DNA of 64,000 bases, from contig JADIYM010000002.1 of NCBI GenBank assembly GCA_016705245.1, positions 1 to 64,000 on the forward strand, read 5' to 3'. The notes under the pieces are model-generated. The model was not told the DNA's origin. It searched no databases and worked only from the letters and a program-made list of their open reading frames with translations. This document shows, piece by piece, positions 16,646 to 28,373 of the stretch; the stretch's first letter is position 1, and each line of letters starts with the position of its first letter. A program made the translations under genes and the position numbers. This DNA comes from Blastocatellia bacterium (lineage in GTDB: Bacteria > Acidobacteriota > Blastocatellia > UBA7656 > JADIYM01).

Positions 16646-18670
16646 CTACCGCGTGAATTGGAACGGCGCGGAGCGCAGTCCAGTCGAAAGGTTCACTACG
16701 GTGATCTGCACCGTCGTCCCGGCCGGCACCAGCGTCTTGAGCCGCTTCTGCTTGCCAACGACGAGAGACGTCGTCCCATCGGGGTTCTGGTTGCCCTTCG
16801 GATACTTCGTTTTCGCCAGCTCGACGCCATTCACCTCGACGCGTGTGTCGCCAACCACGAAGCCCGAGCCCGAGATCGACAGCGAGCCCTGTCCGTTCGA
16901 CTTCCAGGTGACGCCCGCTATCGCGATCTCGCTGGGGCTCTCGCCGCAGAGCACAGGTTGATTGGCCACCGCGCCGTTGCGGGCTTCGACCGTGCCGAGT
17001 ACCCGATTCGACGGATCGACGGTGACACGAGTCGGCACGAAGTCCGAGCATAGACTGACTATCGCTTCGCGAGACCCGATCTCGACACGTTCAACGACGC
17101 GTTCTCCCGCCGGTCCAACCAGCTCGATCTCGAGTGGCGTCGTGAAGACAGTACCCGACTGCACCTGCACGATCCGGACGTCGGTCTGCATGCGTCCGCC
17201 CGGGACGACACGTGACGTCGATGTTGTTTCGTATCGGGGATAGCCCGTGGCGTATACCCATTCGCTGAAGAAAGCGTCGAGTTCCTGGCCCGACGCAGCC
17301 TCCATCGCGGCCTTGAACTCTTCGGTGCGGCCGTTCCCGAAAGAATGCGACTCGAGATACGCGCGCAAGCCACTGAAGAACGCTTCGTCGCCGACCACAT
17401 ATCGGAGCATCGCGACAACCCAGCCGCCCTTCTGGTAGATCGTCGCGCCGAAGAGCCGCGACGGCGGCGGCGCGTAGAGCGAATACGCCCCGGCGCTGGC
17501 CTCATAATCGATGTAGTAGCTCTCGCGACCAGCCATCAAGTCGGCGAGTCCCGACGGATTGATGTGCTCCGTCCAGATGAATTCGGTCCACGTCGCAAAA
17601 CCCTCGTTGAGCCAGATCTCTTCCCATTCGGCCGGCGAGACCAGATTTCCGAACCACTGATGTCCGAGCTCGTGGGCAACGACGCGGTCGTACCGGTTGT
17701 CGCCCGTGATCAGCGGCGAGCCGTAGCTCGTGCAGGACTGGTGCTCCATCGCACCGCCGAAGTTCTCGAAGAGGGCGTGGCCGTATTTGTCGAAGGGGTA
17801 CGGAACGCCGAGTCGTTCCTCGAAGACCTGCATCATCTCGGGCGTGCGCGAGAAGTCGCGGCGCGCGTCGGACTCGAGCTCCGGATACACGTAATGCCAG
17901 ACCGGCAGGTCGCCGTAGCTGTCCTCGATGACACGGTAGTTCGAGATCGCGAGCGAGATCAGATACGTCGCGATCTGGTGCGACTCGAGCCAGTGATAGG
18001 TGGTCTTTCCACCCTCCTGCGTCGTCTCGACCAGGCGGCCGTTCGAAGCGACGACGAACTGGTTCGGAACGGTGATGAAGCTCTCGTAAATCGCCTTGTC
18101 CGACGGGCGGTCCTTGCACGCGAACCAGAGGCGCGAGCCTTCCGGCTCGGCGAACGTTGCGGCGCCGCTCGACGAGAATCCGAATCCGAGTCCACCCTCA
18201 ATAATCGGTGTACCGCGATAGACAACGTCGATCGAAAAGGTCTGGCCGACGTTTAGTGGAGCCGGCAGGACGACACTGACGACACGGCCGCCACCGGTTC
18301 GCGAGAAGTTTGCAGACGATCCATTGAGCCGAACGGCGTCGATTGTGAACCCTACGAGGTCGAGATTGACTGTCGTCAGTCCAGCGATCGTCGCAACACC
18401 GTCGATCTTCGTCGTTCCGGAGATCGTCCTGCCAGTCATCGAAGGCTCGAGGTGGATCGTGTATTTCAGCGCGTCCCACCCGGACGTGTCGGGCGCCGTT
18501 CGAGCAATCGCGAGCTTCGAGATGTCGCGGGTCTCGCCCTTCTCGATGGCGGTGATGACATCTCGATCGATCTCGATGGACTTTCGATCCTGAGCCGACA
18601 CGGGAAGTGTTACAAGCGCGACGAGGATCGCAAGGGCGGCACGAGAGACGAGCGAGGTCGATGTGTTCAT
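16646..18670 (-). CDS. Secreted M1-family zinc metallopeptidase
   Basis: ATG at 18670 gives 674 residues with a signal peptide (ALAILVALVTLPVSAQ). The M1 zinc site is HELGHQWFGNLV with a downstream NEGFATW (HExxH-18-E), at about residue 330. Where aminopeptidases have GxMEN, this protein reads GGAMEH, so the substrate-binding Asn is replaced by His. The N-terminal saddle domain (about 45-230) and the helical domain after the active site are present. A C-terminal IPT/TIG-like beta domain (ITIAGVTWKSNGQGSLSISG region) closes the chain, with no ERAP-type domain. Expected action: removal of N-terminal residues from peptides outside the cytoplasm. An upstream in-frame extension runs into the repeat and was rejected. 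Confidence 0.9.
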   Translation of the reverse strand: MNTSTSLVSRAALAILVALVTLPVSAQDRKSIEIDRDVITAIEKGETRDISKLAIARTAPDTSGWDALKYTIHLEPSMTGRTISGTTKIDGVATIAGLTTVNLDLVGFTIDAVRLNGSSANFSRTGGGRVVSVVLPAPLNVGQTFSIDVVYRGTPIIEGGLGFGFSSSGAATFAEPEGSRLWFACKDRPSDKAIYESFITVPNQFVVASNGRLVETTQEGGKTTYHWLESHQIATYLISLAISNYRVIEDSYGDLPVWHYVYPELESDARRDFSRTPEMMQVFEERLGVPYPFDKYGHALFENFGGAMEHQSCTSYGSPLITGDNRYDRVVAHELGHQWFGNLVSPAEWEEIWLNEGFATWTEFIWTEHINPSGLADLMAGRESYYIDYEASAGAYSLYAPPPSRLFGATIYQKGGWVVAMLRYVVGDEAFFSGLRAYLESHSFGNGRTEEFKAAMEAASGQELDAFFSEWVYATGYPRYETTSTSRVVPGGRMQTDVRIVQVQSGTVFTTPLEIELVGPAGERVVERVEIGSREAIVSLCSDFVPTRVTVDPSNRVLGTVEARNGAVANQPVLCGESPSEIAIAGVTWKSNGQGSLSISGSGFVVGDTRVEVNGVELAKTKYPKGNQNPDGTTSLVVGKQKRLKTLVPAGTTVQITVVNLSTGLRSAPFQFTR

Positions 18671-18734
18671 GTCGTTGTGGAGAGGCCGGAAGTGCGCCTG
18701 CCTGATACATCGTAACACCGTGGGAAAACGTGAA

Positions 18735-18841
18735 GAGCTCTCGCAAAGGCGCAAAGGCGCAAAGGTTGCACGAGCACGCTGACATGTGGGGAACGGCACC
18801 TTTCTGCGACCTTTGCGCCTTTGCGCCTTTGCGCGAGCTTT
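18735..18841. repeat. Class A inverted repeat (GCGCAAAGG type), divergent junction
   Basis: Left arm agctctcgcaaaggcgcaaa and right arm tttgcgcctttgcgcgagct pair over more than 30 bp around a loop that holds a sequence (acatgtggggaacggcacc) with no relation to the arms. Unlike most copies it lies between divergent 5' ends (peptidase and inositol-phosphate synthase), so it cannot be a terminator for either gene. Confidence 0.85.
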
Positions 18842-18951
18842 TCCGCCCCCTCCCAACACCGCAAGATCCCGCGAAACCTCCGCAAGATCCGACGCACGCC
18901 GTCTGCAATACTTTCCACACCTCTGAACAGATACTCGAAGGAGACATCCAC

Positions 18952-20280
18952 ATGTCGGACAAGCGCGGAGTTGAGATCGCGGACGCCAAGGGCAAGCTTG
19001 GCATCCTTCTCGTCGGCCTCGGAGCCGTCAGCACCACCGTCATCGCCGGCGTCGAAGCCGTGCGTCGCGGGCTCGCCAAGCCGATCGGCTCGCTCACCCA
19101 GATGGGCACCATCCGCCTGGGCAAGCGCACCGACGGCCGATCGCCGAAGATCAACGAGTTCGTTCCCCTCGCTGGCATCGACGACATCGAGTTCGGGGCG
19201 TGGGACATCTTCGAGGAAGACGCCTACGAAGCCGCGCTTCACGCTGGCGTGCTCGAGAAGGAGCTGCTCAACCAGGTCAAGGACTTCCTGCGCACGATCA
19301 AGCCGATGAAGGCGGTCTTCAGCCAGGACTACGTCAAGCGCCTGAACGGCACCCACGTGAAGACCGGCGCGAACAAGTTCGAGCTTGCGCAGGCGCTCAT
19401 CTCCGACATCGAGAACTTCAAGACCGAGCACGGCTGCGACCGGCTCGTTATGGTCTGGGCGGCGTCGACAGAGATCTTCAAGGAGATCGACGAGGCGGCG
19501 CACGGGACCATCGAATCGTTTGAAGCCGCGATGAAGGAGAACAACGAGGCCATCGCGCCGTCGATGCTCTACGCCTACGCGGCGATGAAGTGCGGTATCG
19601 GATTCGCGAACGGCGCTCCGAACCTGACGGTCGACATTCCGGCACTGCGTGACCTGGCGGTACAGTCTGGCTCGCCGATCTGCGGCAAGGACTTCAAGAC
19701 CGGCCAGACGCTGATGAAGACGATCCTCGCGCCGGGCTTCAAGGCGCGGTACCTGGGCATCGAGGGCTGGTACTCGACGAACATCCTGGGCAACCGCGAC
19801 GGCGAGGTGCTCGACGATCCCGAGTCGTTCCGCACGAAGGAAGAATCGAAGTTGTCGGTGCTCGAGCACATCCTGCAGCCGGACGTCTATCCCGACCTGT
19901 ATCAGGACTTCTCGCACGTCGTGCGCATAAACTATTACCCGCCACGCGGCGACAACAAGGAAGGCTGGGACAACATCGACATCACGGGATGGCTCGGGTA
20001 CCCGATGCAGTTGAAGCTTAACTTCCTGTGCCGCGACTCGATCCTGGCGGCGCCGCTGGTGCTCGACCTCGCGCTGTTCATGGATCTCGCGCAGCGCGCG
20101 GGCATGAAGGGCGTGCAGGAGTGGCTGTCGTTCTACTTCAAGAGCCCGATGACCGCGCCGGGGCTGTACCCCGAGCACGACCTGTTCATCCAGCTGATGA
20201 AGCTCAAGAACACGCTGCGCCACATGATGGGCGAAGACCAGATCACGCACCTCGGCCGCGAGTACTACGACAACGAATAG
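18952..20280 (+). CDS. ino1: Inositol-3-phosphate synthase
   Basis: ATG at 18952 is preceded by GAAGGAG seven bases upstream and gives 442 residues. The enzyme turns glucose 6-phosphate into inositol 3-phosphate with NAD. Motifs: GILLVGLGAVSTTVIAGVEA (Rossmann dinucleotide site), NGAPNLTVDIPAL, GKDFKTGQTLMKTILAPGF and NILGNRDGEVLDDP, all diagnostic of Ino1. Its product could feed inositol lipids or compatible solutes. It stands alone, with a hairpin repeat on both sides. Codon use is strongly biased to C-ending codons, as in highly expressed genes here. Confidence 0.95.
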   Translation: MSDKRGVEIADAKGKLGILLVGLGAVSTTVIAGVEAVRRGLAKPIGSLTQMGTIRLGKRTDGRSPKINEFVPLAGIDDIEFGAWDIFEEDAYEAALHAGVLEKELLNQVKDFLRTIKPMKAVFSQDYVKRLNGTHVKTGANKFELAQALISDIENFKTEHGCDRLVMVWAASTEIFKEIDEAAHGTIESFEAAMKENNEAIAPSMLYAYAAMKCGIGFANGAPNLTVDIPALRDLAVQSGSPICGKDFKTGQTLMKTILAPGFKARYLGIEGWYSTNILGNRDGEVLDDPESFRTKEESKLSVLEHILQPDVYPDLYQDFSHVVRINYYPPRGDNKEGWDNIDITGWLGYPMQLKLNFLCRDSILAAPLVLDLALFMDLAQRAGMKGVQEWLSFYFKSPMTAPGLYPEHDLFIQLMKLKNTLRHMMGEDQITHLGREYYDNE

Positions 20281-20281
20281 G

Positions 20282-20340
20282 TCCACAGATAAACGCGGAT
20301 GGACACAGATCAGCTGTGTTCATCTGTGTTGATCTGGGGC
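20282..20340. repeat. Class D palindrome (ATCTGTGTTCATCTGTG type), convergent junction
   Basis: ggacacagatcagctgtgtt carries a GATC/AGCT-centred palindrome flanked by cacagat and atctgtg units. It sits between the ino1 stop and the alpha/beta hydrolase stop, and supplies the last codons of the hydrolase. I see no other copy of this class in the window. Confidence 0.65.
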
Positions 20341-21062
20341 CAATTCTGAAGGATTTCGAGAAGTGAGACGCCGGGCGTCATCAGCGCCGCGTGCCCGACG
20401 CCGGGCAACGTGCGGAGGATGGCGCCCGGTATGCGTTTGGCGAGCTCGCGTGATGCCGCGGAAGGCACGACGCGGTCGACTTCGCCCGAGACGACGAGCG
20501 TTGGGACCGAGATCTCACTCAGGTCTCCGGTGAAATCCAGCTTCTCGAGCAATTCGATTCGCCGGGCGTAACCGCAGAGCGGCTGCCGGCGGGCCACGTC
20601 AAGGAACCGCCGGCGCCGATCGCGTGGGATGCGTTCGAGGAGCGCAAGCGTCGGTGTGTCGATCGCATACCGGACCGCGTGGACCAGTCTCGGCGGCGCA
20701 CGGCGGATCAGCAGTCCACCCCACCTGAGAAAGCGCCGGTTCGAGAACTTCGCGAAGGTGTTGAGCACCATCAGACGTTCGACGCGTTCGGGATATGCAA
20801 GTGCGAGGTGCAGCCCGATCGTGCCGCCGAACGACTCGGCCACGATTGTCGCACGCTTGACGTCCGCTTCGTCGAGTACCTCGATGACGTCGCGAACCAG
20901 GTCGTCGTAGGTGAATTCACCTTCGCTGCGGTATCGGACGCGGTGGATCCGATAGCGGGTTCCGAGCTCATCTTCCTGCGCGAAGAGTAGCTCGCCGCTT
21001 CCGTCGAGACCAGGCAGATAGACGAGCGGCGGACCTTCTCCGATCGGCTCGAGGGACGTCAC
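20310..21062 (-). CDS. Alpha/beta hydrolase
   Basis: The 250-residue protein has an alpha/beta-hydrolase core: oxyanion region VYLPGLDGSGELL, nucleophile elbow VAESFGGTIGLH (Ser77), acid SGEVDRVVP (about Asp199) and base GVGHAAL (about His229). The substrate cannot be read from sequence. The GTG start overlaps the pyrF stop by 4 bp (GTGA), so it is the last gene of the kdsB-pyr run, although nothing ties it to pyrimidine synthesis. The last residues (NWPQINTDEHS) come from an intergenic repeat, so the original stop was probably slightly upstream. Confidence 0.82.
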   Translation of the reverse strand: MTSLEPIGEGPPLVYLPGLDGSGELLFAQEDELGTRYRIHRVRYRSEGEFTYDDLVRDVIEVLDEADVKRATIVAESFGGTIGLHLALAYPERVERLMVLNTFAKFSNRRFLRWGGLLIRRAPPRLVHAVRYAIDTPTLALLERIPRDRRRRFLDVARRQPLCGYARRIELLEKLDFTGDLSEISVPTLVVSGEVDRVVPSAASRELAKRIPGAILRTLPGVGHAALMTPGVSLLEILQNWPQINTDEHS

Positions 21063-21808
21063 GCCGAGGCGGTTCCGGGCACTGCCTCCATCTCGGCGGC
21101 GATGCGTTCGGCGGCGGCCTTCGAATCGGCGGCGGCCGTGATCGGACGGCCGACGACGAGGTACGTCGCGCCCGCCGCGACGGCCTCGGCCGGTGTCATG
21201 ACGCGCTTCTGGTCACCCTTTGCTTCACCTGCGGGCCGGATGCCGGGCGTGAGGATGGCGAACGGTTCCGGAGCGACGTTCTGCCGGATCAGGCCGATCT
21301 CGAGAGGCGATGCGACGACGCCATCGAGCCCGCAATCGCGCGTGAGGCGCGCGAGGCGGATGACCTGCTCGGTCGCGGTCCCGTCAACACCCGTTTCGAC
21401 CAGGTTCGCGTCGTCCATGCTCGTGAGCACCGTCACGGCAAGCAGCAGCGGACGATCGAGATGCTCCGACGCACAGACGGCGTCGACGGCCTTCACTGCC
21501 TCGGTCAGCATCTGCCGCCCGCCCGAGGCATGGACGTTTATTATCGAGACACCAAGACGCGCGGCCTCGACACAGGCCTTCGCGACGGTCGCTGGAATGT
21601 CGTGGTATTTCAGGTCGAGGAAGACACGTTCGCCGCAGCCGACAATCTCGCGGACTAGTGAAGGTCCCTCGGCCGTAAAGAGCTGCTTGCCGACCTTGAA
21701 CATGCCGACCGTGCCGCGGAGGCGCTCGACGAGCGCCATCGCTTCGGCTCCGGATTCGACGTCGAGGGCGACGACGAGACGTTCGCGCGGGGTGCGTGGA
21801 AGCTGCAT
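21059..21808 (-). CDS. pyrF: Orotidine 5'-phosphate decarboxylase
   Basis: ATG at 21808 gives 249 residues. PyrF makes UMP from OMP, the last step of UMP synthesis. The class I active site FLDLKYHDIPATV (Asp-x-Lys-x-x-Asp) is present, with DVESGAEAM near the N-terminus and LTPGIRPAGEAKGDQKR and YLVVGRPIT at the phosphate site. It shares an operon with pyrD, pyrK and pyrG, but a class B hairpin repeat of about 140 bp separates it from pyrD. It overlaps the hydrolase by 4 bp. Confidence 0.95.
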   Translation of the reverse strand: MQLPRTPRERLVVALDVESGAEAMALVERLRGTVGMFKVGKQLFTAEGPSLVREIVGCGERVFLDLKYHDIPATVAKACVEAARLGVSIINVHASGGRQMLTEAVKAVDAVCASEHLDRPLLLAVTVLTSMDDANLVETGVDGTATEQVIRLARLTRDCGLDGVVASPLEIGLIRQNVAPEPFAILTPGIRPAGEAKGDQKRVMTPAEAVAAGATYLVVGRPITAAADSKAAAERIAAEMEAVPGTASA

Positions 21809-21833
21809 GGCCGCGAGTTTACCAGAGCTACTC

Positions 21834-21976
21834 TCGTGTCTCCGCGGGCAGCAACAGCGGGAGCTTCGCACACTGAGTCGCGGAGACACGGAGCCACGGA
21901 GGCTGGACGTGTATTAGACCCAGCCGTCGGCCTCGGTGCCTCCGTGTCTCCGCGTCTCTGTGTGCGAAGCTCTCCC
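21834..21976. repeat. Class B inverted repeat (CTCTGTGTGCGAAGCTC type), inside the pyr operon
   Basis: The left arm reads gagcttcgcacactgagtcgcggagacacggag and the right arm ctccgtgtctccgcgtctctgtgtgcgaagctc. It separates pyrD from pyrF, which are on the same strand. The same arms recur at 29361 and 60031. Confidence 0.85.
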
Positions 21977-21986
21977 TTTCGTTTCT

Positions 21987-22946
21987 TCAATGCCCGCGCG
22001 GTGGTGGAGAGAGATCGATCGATCCCGTCAGTTCGCTGACCGAGGCGACTCCTGTCTTGTCCAAGTAGGCCGAAAGCCCATCGACGGCCTTCACCGTCGC
22101 CAGCGGATCGTAGAAGCTCGCCGTCCCGATCTGGACGGCCGTCGCACCGGCAATGAGGAACTCGACGGCGTCTTCGGCCGTCGCGATGCCGCCGATGCCG
22201 ACGAGCGGGATCTTCACGGCGCCGGCCGCCTGCCAGACCATTCGGACCGCCACCGGCCTGATCGCCGGGCCGGAGAGCCCGCCCGTCACGTTCGCAATGC
22301 GCGGTCGCCGTGTATGGATGTCGATGGACACGCCGACGAGCGTGTTGATGAGAGAAAGCGCGTCCGCGCCGGCCGACTCGAGCGCGCGAGCCATCCCGGC
22401 CACGTCGCTGATGTTCGGCGAGAGCTTCACGATCACCGGCCGCTTCGCCACGCGCTTCACGGCTTCGGTCACCTCAGCGGCGGCGCGCGGGTCGTTCCCG
22501 ATGATCAGTCCGCCTTCCTTCACGTTCGGGCACGAAATGTTCAGCTCGTAGCCGTCGATCCCGTCGCCGTCGTTGAGCATGTGAATCGCCTCGACGTAGT
22601 CGTCGACGGTGTAGCCGAAGACGTTCGTGAGCACGCGGACGTCGTAGTCGCGCAAACGCGGCAGCTTCTGCTCCATGAACGCCCGGGCGCCGATGTTCTG
22701 CAGGCCGATCGCGTTGAGCATGCCGGCGGGAGTTTCCTGGATGCGGGGCGGGGGATTGCCCTGCAGCGGTTTCGCCGAGAGCCCCTTCGTGCAGATACCG
22801 CCGATGCGTGAGAGATCGAAGAGCGGCTCGAACTCGAGTCCGTACCCGCAGCAGCCCGAAGCCGTGAGGATCGGGTTATGGAACCGGATGCCCGCAACCT
22901 CGACGGCGAGGCGCGGATCGCGGGAACTCTCCGTCGCGCTCACCAT
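21987..22946 (-). CDS. pyrD: Dihydroorotate dehydrogenase, class 1B catalytic subunit
   Basis: ATG at 22946 (GTG at 22943 is also possible) overlaps the pyrK stop and gives 319 residues. The TIM-barrel flavoprotein oxidises dihydroorotate to orotate. Motifs: [23 protein letters not shown] (class 1B has a catalytic Cys near this loop), [23 protein letters not shown] FMN phosphate loop and [13 protein letters not shown]. Its pairing with a PyrK gene marks the NAD-linked class 1B heterotetramer. Confidence 0.94.
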   Translation of the reverse strand: MVSATESSRDPRLAVEVAGIRFHNPILTASGCCGYGLEFEPLFDLSRIGGICTKGLSAKPLQGNPPPRIQETPAGMLNAIGLQNIGARAFMEQKLPRLRDYDVRVLTNVFGYTVDDYVEAIHMLNDGDGIDGYELNISCPNVKEGGLIIGNDPRAAAEVTEAVKRVAKRPVIVKLSPNISDVAGMARALESAGADALSLINTLVGVSIDIHTRRPRIANVTGGLSGPAIRPVAVRMVWQAAGAVKIPLVGIGGIATAEDAVEFLIAGATAVQIGTASFYDPLATVKAVDGLSAYLDKTGVASVSELTGSIDLSPPPRGH

Positions 22947-23740
22947 ACGATCGCCTCCGCCGGAAACACGGGACCTTCTGTGCAGACCTTCTGGTACTTG
23001 AACGGCGGCGCGAACGAGCCTTCGCAGACCTCGACGACGCATGCGACGCAGATGCCGAAACCGCACGCCATGCTTGCCTCGAGCGAGACGAAGCAACGCG
23101 CGCCGCGTTCGGCCGCGATTGCTCCCACGCGCGCCATCATCGGCCACGGGCCGCACGTGTAGATCACGCTGCCGTTCGGGCCCGCATCCGCGACGAGGTC
23201 GCGCTCGAGCGGTGCCGTGACAAACCCGCGCTCGCCCGCCGATCCATCGTCGGTCGTCACGGTCACCGGACAGCCGAGCGCCTCGAATTCGTCGAGGGCA
23301 GGCAGGTCGAATTTCGTTCGTCCGCCGAAGTAGACACGGACGTCGGCGCCTTTCGCGACGAGATCACCCGCGAGCATGAACAGCGCCGGCGACCCCACGC
23401 CTCCCGCCACGAGGAGCGCGCGCCGGCCCTCCAACGTCACCGCGTCCGTCGGGTAGGTGTTCCCGAGCGGAAGCAGAACGTCGACGTTCTCGCCCTCGCG
23501 CACGCGCGTGAGCGCTTCGAGACCTCGCCCGAGCACGAGGTAGATGAATTCGACGGCGTCTGCGTCGGCCCGATGGATCGCCAGCGCACGGCGCAGGATC
23601 GGCTCGACGAGCCCCTGTGGCCGCAGCATGGCGAACTGTCCGGACAGCACGCCGACCGCCTCGGGCAGACGAAGCCGGATGTGGAAATACCTCGGCGCGA
23701 GCTGTCGGTTGAACTCGACCGTTCCGACGAGATCCTTCAT
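22940..23740 (-). CDS. pyrK: Dihydroorotate dehydrogenase electron-transfer subunit
   Basis: The 266-residue protein is a ferredoxin-reductase-type flavoprotein carrying FAD and a 2Fe-2S cluster and passes electrons from PyrD to NAD. The flavin-binding ILRRALAIH and the NAD-binding [16 protein letters not shown] are visible, and the cluster ligands are [15 protein letters not shown] followed by [12 protein letters not shown] at 23740 directly abuts the pyrG stop, and its 3' end overlaps pyrD, so translation of the three genes is probably coupled. Confidence 0.94.
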   Translation of the reverse strand: MKDLVGTVEFNRQLAPRYFHIRLRLPEAVGVLSGQFAMLRPQGLVEPILRRALAIHRADADAVEFIYLVLGRGLEALTRVREGENVDVLLPLGNTYPTDAVTLEGRRALLVAGGVGSPALFMLAGDLVAKGADVRVYFGGRTKFDLPALDEFEALGCPVTVTTDDGSAGERGFVTAPLERDLVADAGPNGSVIYTCGPWPMMARVGAIAAERGARCFVSLEASMACGFGICVACVVEVCEGSFAPPFKYQKVCTEGPVFPAEAIVW

Positions 23741-26220
<2,480 letters not shown>

Positions 26221-26286
26221 GGGATTCCAGCATGCAGGATGCGAAAGACAAGTGTCAAACAAAAGGCCGGTAGTGGGTCAGTGTGA

Positions 26287-26410
26287 CTTCGGCTCCTTTG
26301 CGACTTTGCGTCTTCCTTTGCGCCTTTGCGAGAACTTCTTCGACGCCTTGAAGAGTTTCTCGCAAAGGCGCAAAGGAGCAAAGGAAGACGCAAAGACGCA
26401 TAAGGAGCAG
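26287..26410. repeat. Class A inverted repeat (GCGCAAAGG type)
   Basis: Left arm ctcctttgcgactttgcgtcttcctttgcg and right arm cgcaaaggagcaaaggaagacgcaaagacgc, with a gaagagtttc loop region. It lies upstream of kdsB and downstream of the RskA-type gene, both on the minus strand. Confidence 0.85.
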
Positions 26411-26425
26411 TGAGCCTGCACGGAT

Positions 26426-27250
26426 TCAAGCGCCGCGATAGTCTCCGATGTAGCGAATCGGGCCGGTCGGCGCCGGAGACCCGCCGGCGGGTTCAACCGT
26501 GATCGCGAATTTCTTCGGCTCACCCGCCGCGGTCAATAGATCGATCTCGAAAATAGCCGTCCCGTTGGCATCGGTGTTAAAGGTCCCAGCCGGTATGGGG
26601 GCGGCGCCGTCGATGAGCCACAGCTCGTAGGTACTGTTCGGTTCAACTCTCGGCAGGTTCCGGGCGACGAGCACGCCGTTCTTCTGCTCCGGATGCCAAT
26701 GAACGTCGATACTCGGTTCGGGTGAGGCGCCGGTCGCCGTCAGCCGTGTTACCCGCAATGCCGGGTCCTGCGTGACGCCAAGCAACCTGTTGGCACGGTC
26801 GAGATCCTGGCGCTGTTGCGCCTCTGACGCCCGCACCGCCGCGAGTTGCCTCACGGTCGCTTCGAGCTCCGTGCTCGATCGGTACAACGCGAGTCCCAGG
26901 AAGATTGCGGCGATCGTCGCGGCCGCCGCGAGCGCGGCAAACGCGGCGAACGCCCCGAACCGGGACGGTGTCGTCGATGCGATGGGTTCCGCTCGAGGCC
27001 GGAAGGGAATCGGCGCCGGTGCCAACGTTCGAGCTCCGATCTCGTCAACGACGCGCGGCCGCAGTCGTACTGGCGGTGCGACGGGTTCTGCGGCCCATCC
27101 AAGAAGCCCCGTGACGTTCTCGTAGGCGCGCAGGTCGGCGAGATCCGACGGCTCGCCCTCGGCCACGCAGGCCTCGGCAACGATCAGATCGTCGCCGTCG
27201 AGGGCGCCAAGAGCGTACAGGGCGAGAAGTTCTTTGCGGTCAGTCGACAT
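26426..27250 (-). CDS. RskA-type membrane anti-sigma factor
   Basis: ATG at 27250 gives 274 residues. The N-terminal helical bundle (ELLALYALGALDGDDLIVAE) resembles the sigma-binding domain of RskA-like anti-sigma factors. One membrane helix follows at about residues 100-125 (FAAFAALAAAATIAAIFLGL), then a coiled coil (ELEATVRQLAAVRASEAQQ) and the RskA C-terminal beta domain (VLVARNLPRVEPNSTYELW, GAAPIPAGTF). Such proteins hold an ECF sigma factor at the membrane until proteolysis. No sigma gene is adjacent, which is unusual; either ECF gene in the window could be its target, but nothing shows this. Confidence 0.8.
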   Translation of the reverse strand: MSTDRKELLALYALGALDGDDLIVAEACVAEGEPSDLADLRAYENVTGLLGWAAEPVAPPVRLRPRVVDEIGARTLAPAPIPFRPRAEPIASTTPSRFGAFAAFAALAAAATIAAIFLGLALYRSSTELEATVRQLAAVRASEAQQRQDLDRANRLLGVTQDPALRVTRLTATGASPEPSIDVHWHPEQKNGVLVARNLPRVEPNSTYELWLIDGAAPIPAGTFNTDANGTAIFEIDLLTAAGEPKKFAITVEPAGGSPAPTGPIRYIGDYRGA

Positions 27251-27363
27251 AGCGGCACATATGAATAGGGATTCCACGACTTTCAGCACGGGGCCCGGGT
27301 GTCGGAGCCGAACCCACACGCTCATCGGAACCTACGGGTCAAATCACTGGAAAGGATTCGTCT

Positions 27364-27750
27364 TCACTCCGGAAAAGAAAGTCCGCTTTCCCGGGCGCTT
27401 GCCCGGATGACGCGGTCGAGTGCCTCGACATTCTCGCATTCTGCAAGCTGCCGGGCCGTGACGAGGCAGAGCGTGCGTGCGGCGGACCTGGCGACAACAG
27501 CGGGCAATTCGCCGGCGACCGATGCCGTTTCGGCGTCGACTTCGTCCCGATGGAGCGCCGTCACGGGCACCCGATAGGAAAGCCGGCATTCGGCCCATTC
27601 CGATCGCTCTCCGAAGAGTCCGTGCGTCAACTCACACAACGTGCACGCGCCGATCGAGAGCGCCTTGCGCGCGCTATCCAGAAACGCGGCGACCCGGCCG
27701 GCATCCGCGTTGTAGATCAGGAGCAATCCGTCGATCGGCTCGTCCGCCAT
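27364..27750 (-). CDS. Conserved hypothetical protein with CxxC motif
   Basis: ATG at 27750 gives 128 residues. The N-terminus LLLIYNADAGRVAAFLDSAR and the segment GACTLCELTHGLFG (Cys36 and Cys39) match a widespread uncharacterised family that shares the NADxG and CxLCxxTxG features. The Cys pair could bind metal or be redox active. There is no signal peptide or membrane segment. The gene is divergent from the CBS gene, with about 130 bp between them. I do not know its function. Confidence 0.65.
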   Translation of the reverse strand: MADEPIDGLLLIYNADAGRVAAFLDSARKALSIGACTLCELTHGLFGERSEWAECRLSYRVPVTALHRDEVDAETASVAGELPAVVARSAARTLCLVTARQLAECENVEALDRVIRASARESGLSFPE

Positions 27751-27878
27751 TCGGGTCTCTTCCGCTTCGTGAGATTTGCGTTTCAGGAGTAGACTTGCCG
27801 CCAAGCACTCGGTTCATTCATCGATGTTCCCGTCGGGCCGAATCCCGGCCCCGTCACCATCCCGCAGGAGGTGCGACG

Positions 27879-28316
27879 ATGCACAGGACGATTGATTCCC
27901 TGATCGCCGACCAAGAAGTCTACAGTGTCAGTCCAGGCACCAGTGTCGTCGATGCTGCGAAGTACATGTCGGAGCGAAATGTCGGTGCCGTCACCGTGAT
28001 TGACGAGACGAAGCTCGTCGGCATCATCTCGGAGCGCGACCTCATGAAGCGGGTTGTTGCAGAAGGCCGGGATCCGAAGGAAACGCGGGTTGAAGACGTG
28101 ATGTCCCGACGACTGGTGCACGGGTCGCCCGGCGACACGTACGAGTCGTGCATTACGAAGATGCTGGACAACAAATGCCGGCATCTTCCGATCACGAATG
28201 GCGACCTCGTCATAGGTATGGTCTCGATTCGGGACCTCTATCGGGTCGACGCGACGGAAAAGGCCGAGGTGTTGGAGTACATGAACGCCTACGTCAACTC
28301 GGCGCCGTCGATCTGA
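27879..28316 (+). CDS. CBS-domain pair protein
   Basis: ATG at 27879 follows a perfect AGGAGG seven bases upstream and gives 145 residues. Two CBS domains fill the protein: residues about 10-60 (PGTSVVDAAKYMSERNVGAV, GIISERDLMKRV) and 75-130 (TYESCITKMLDNKCRHLPIT, GMVSIRDLYRV). Such Bateman modules bind adenosine nucleotides or similar ligands and act as sensors. No catalytic domain is attached. The target is unknown. Confidence 0.9.
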   Translation: MHRTIDSLIADQEVYSVSPGTSVVDAAKYMSERNVGAVTVIDETKLVGIISERDLMKRVVAEGRDPKETRVEDVMSRRLVHGSPGDTYESCITKMLDNKCRHLPITNGDLVIGMVSIRDLYRVDATEKAEVLEYMNAYVNSAPSI

Positions 28317-28373
28317 TCCAGAAGTGACTGGAGGAGGACCTGCGGCCGGCGGCTCTGCGCGCTGGCCGCTGGG

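Noticed and set aside
18667..20286. A 539-residue open frame on the minus strand, opposite ino1
   Set aside because: It is the complement of a strongly biased, fully conserved inositol-phosphate synthase gene; its translation is Arg/Asp/Val-rich with no family pattern.
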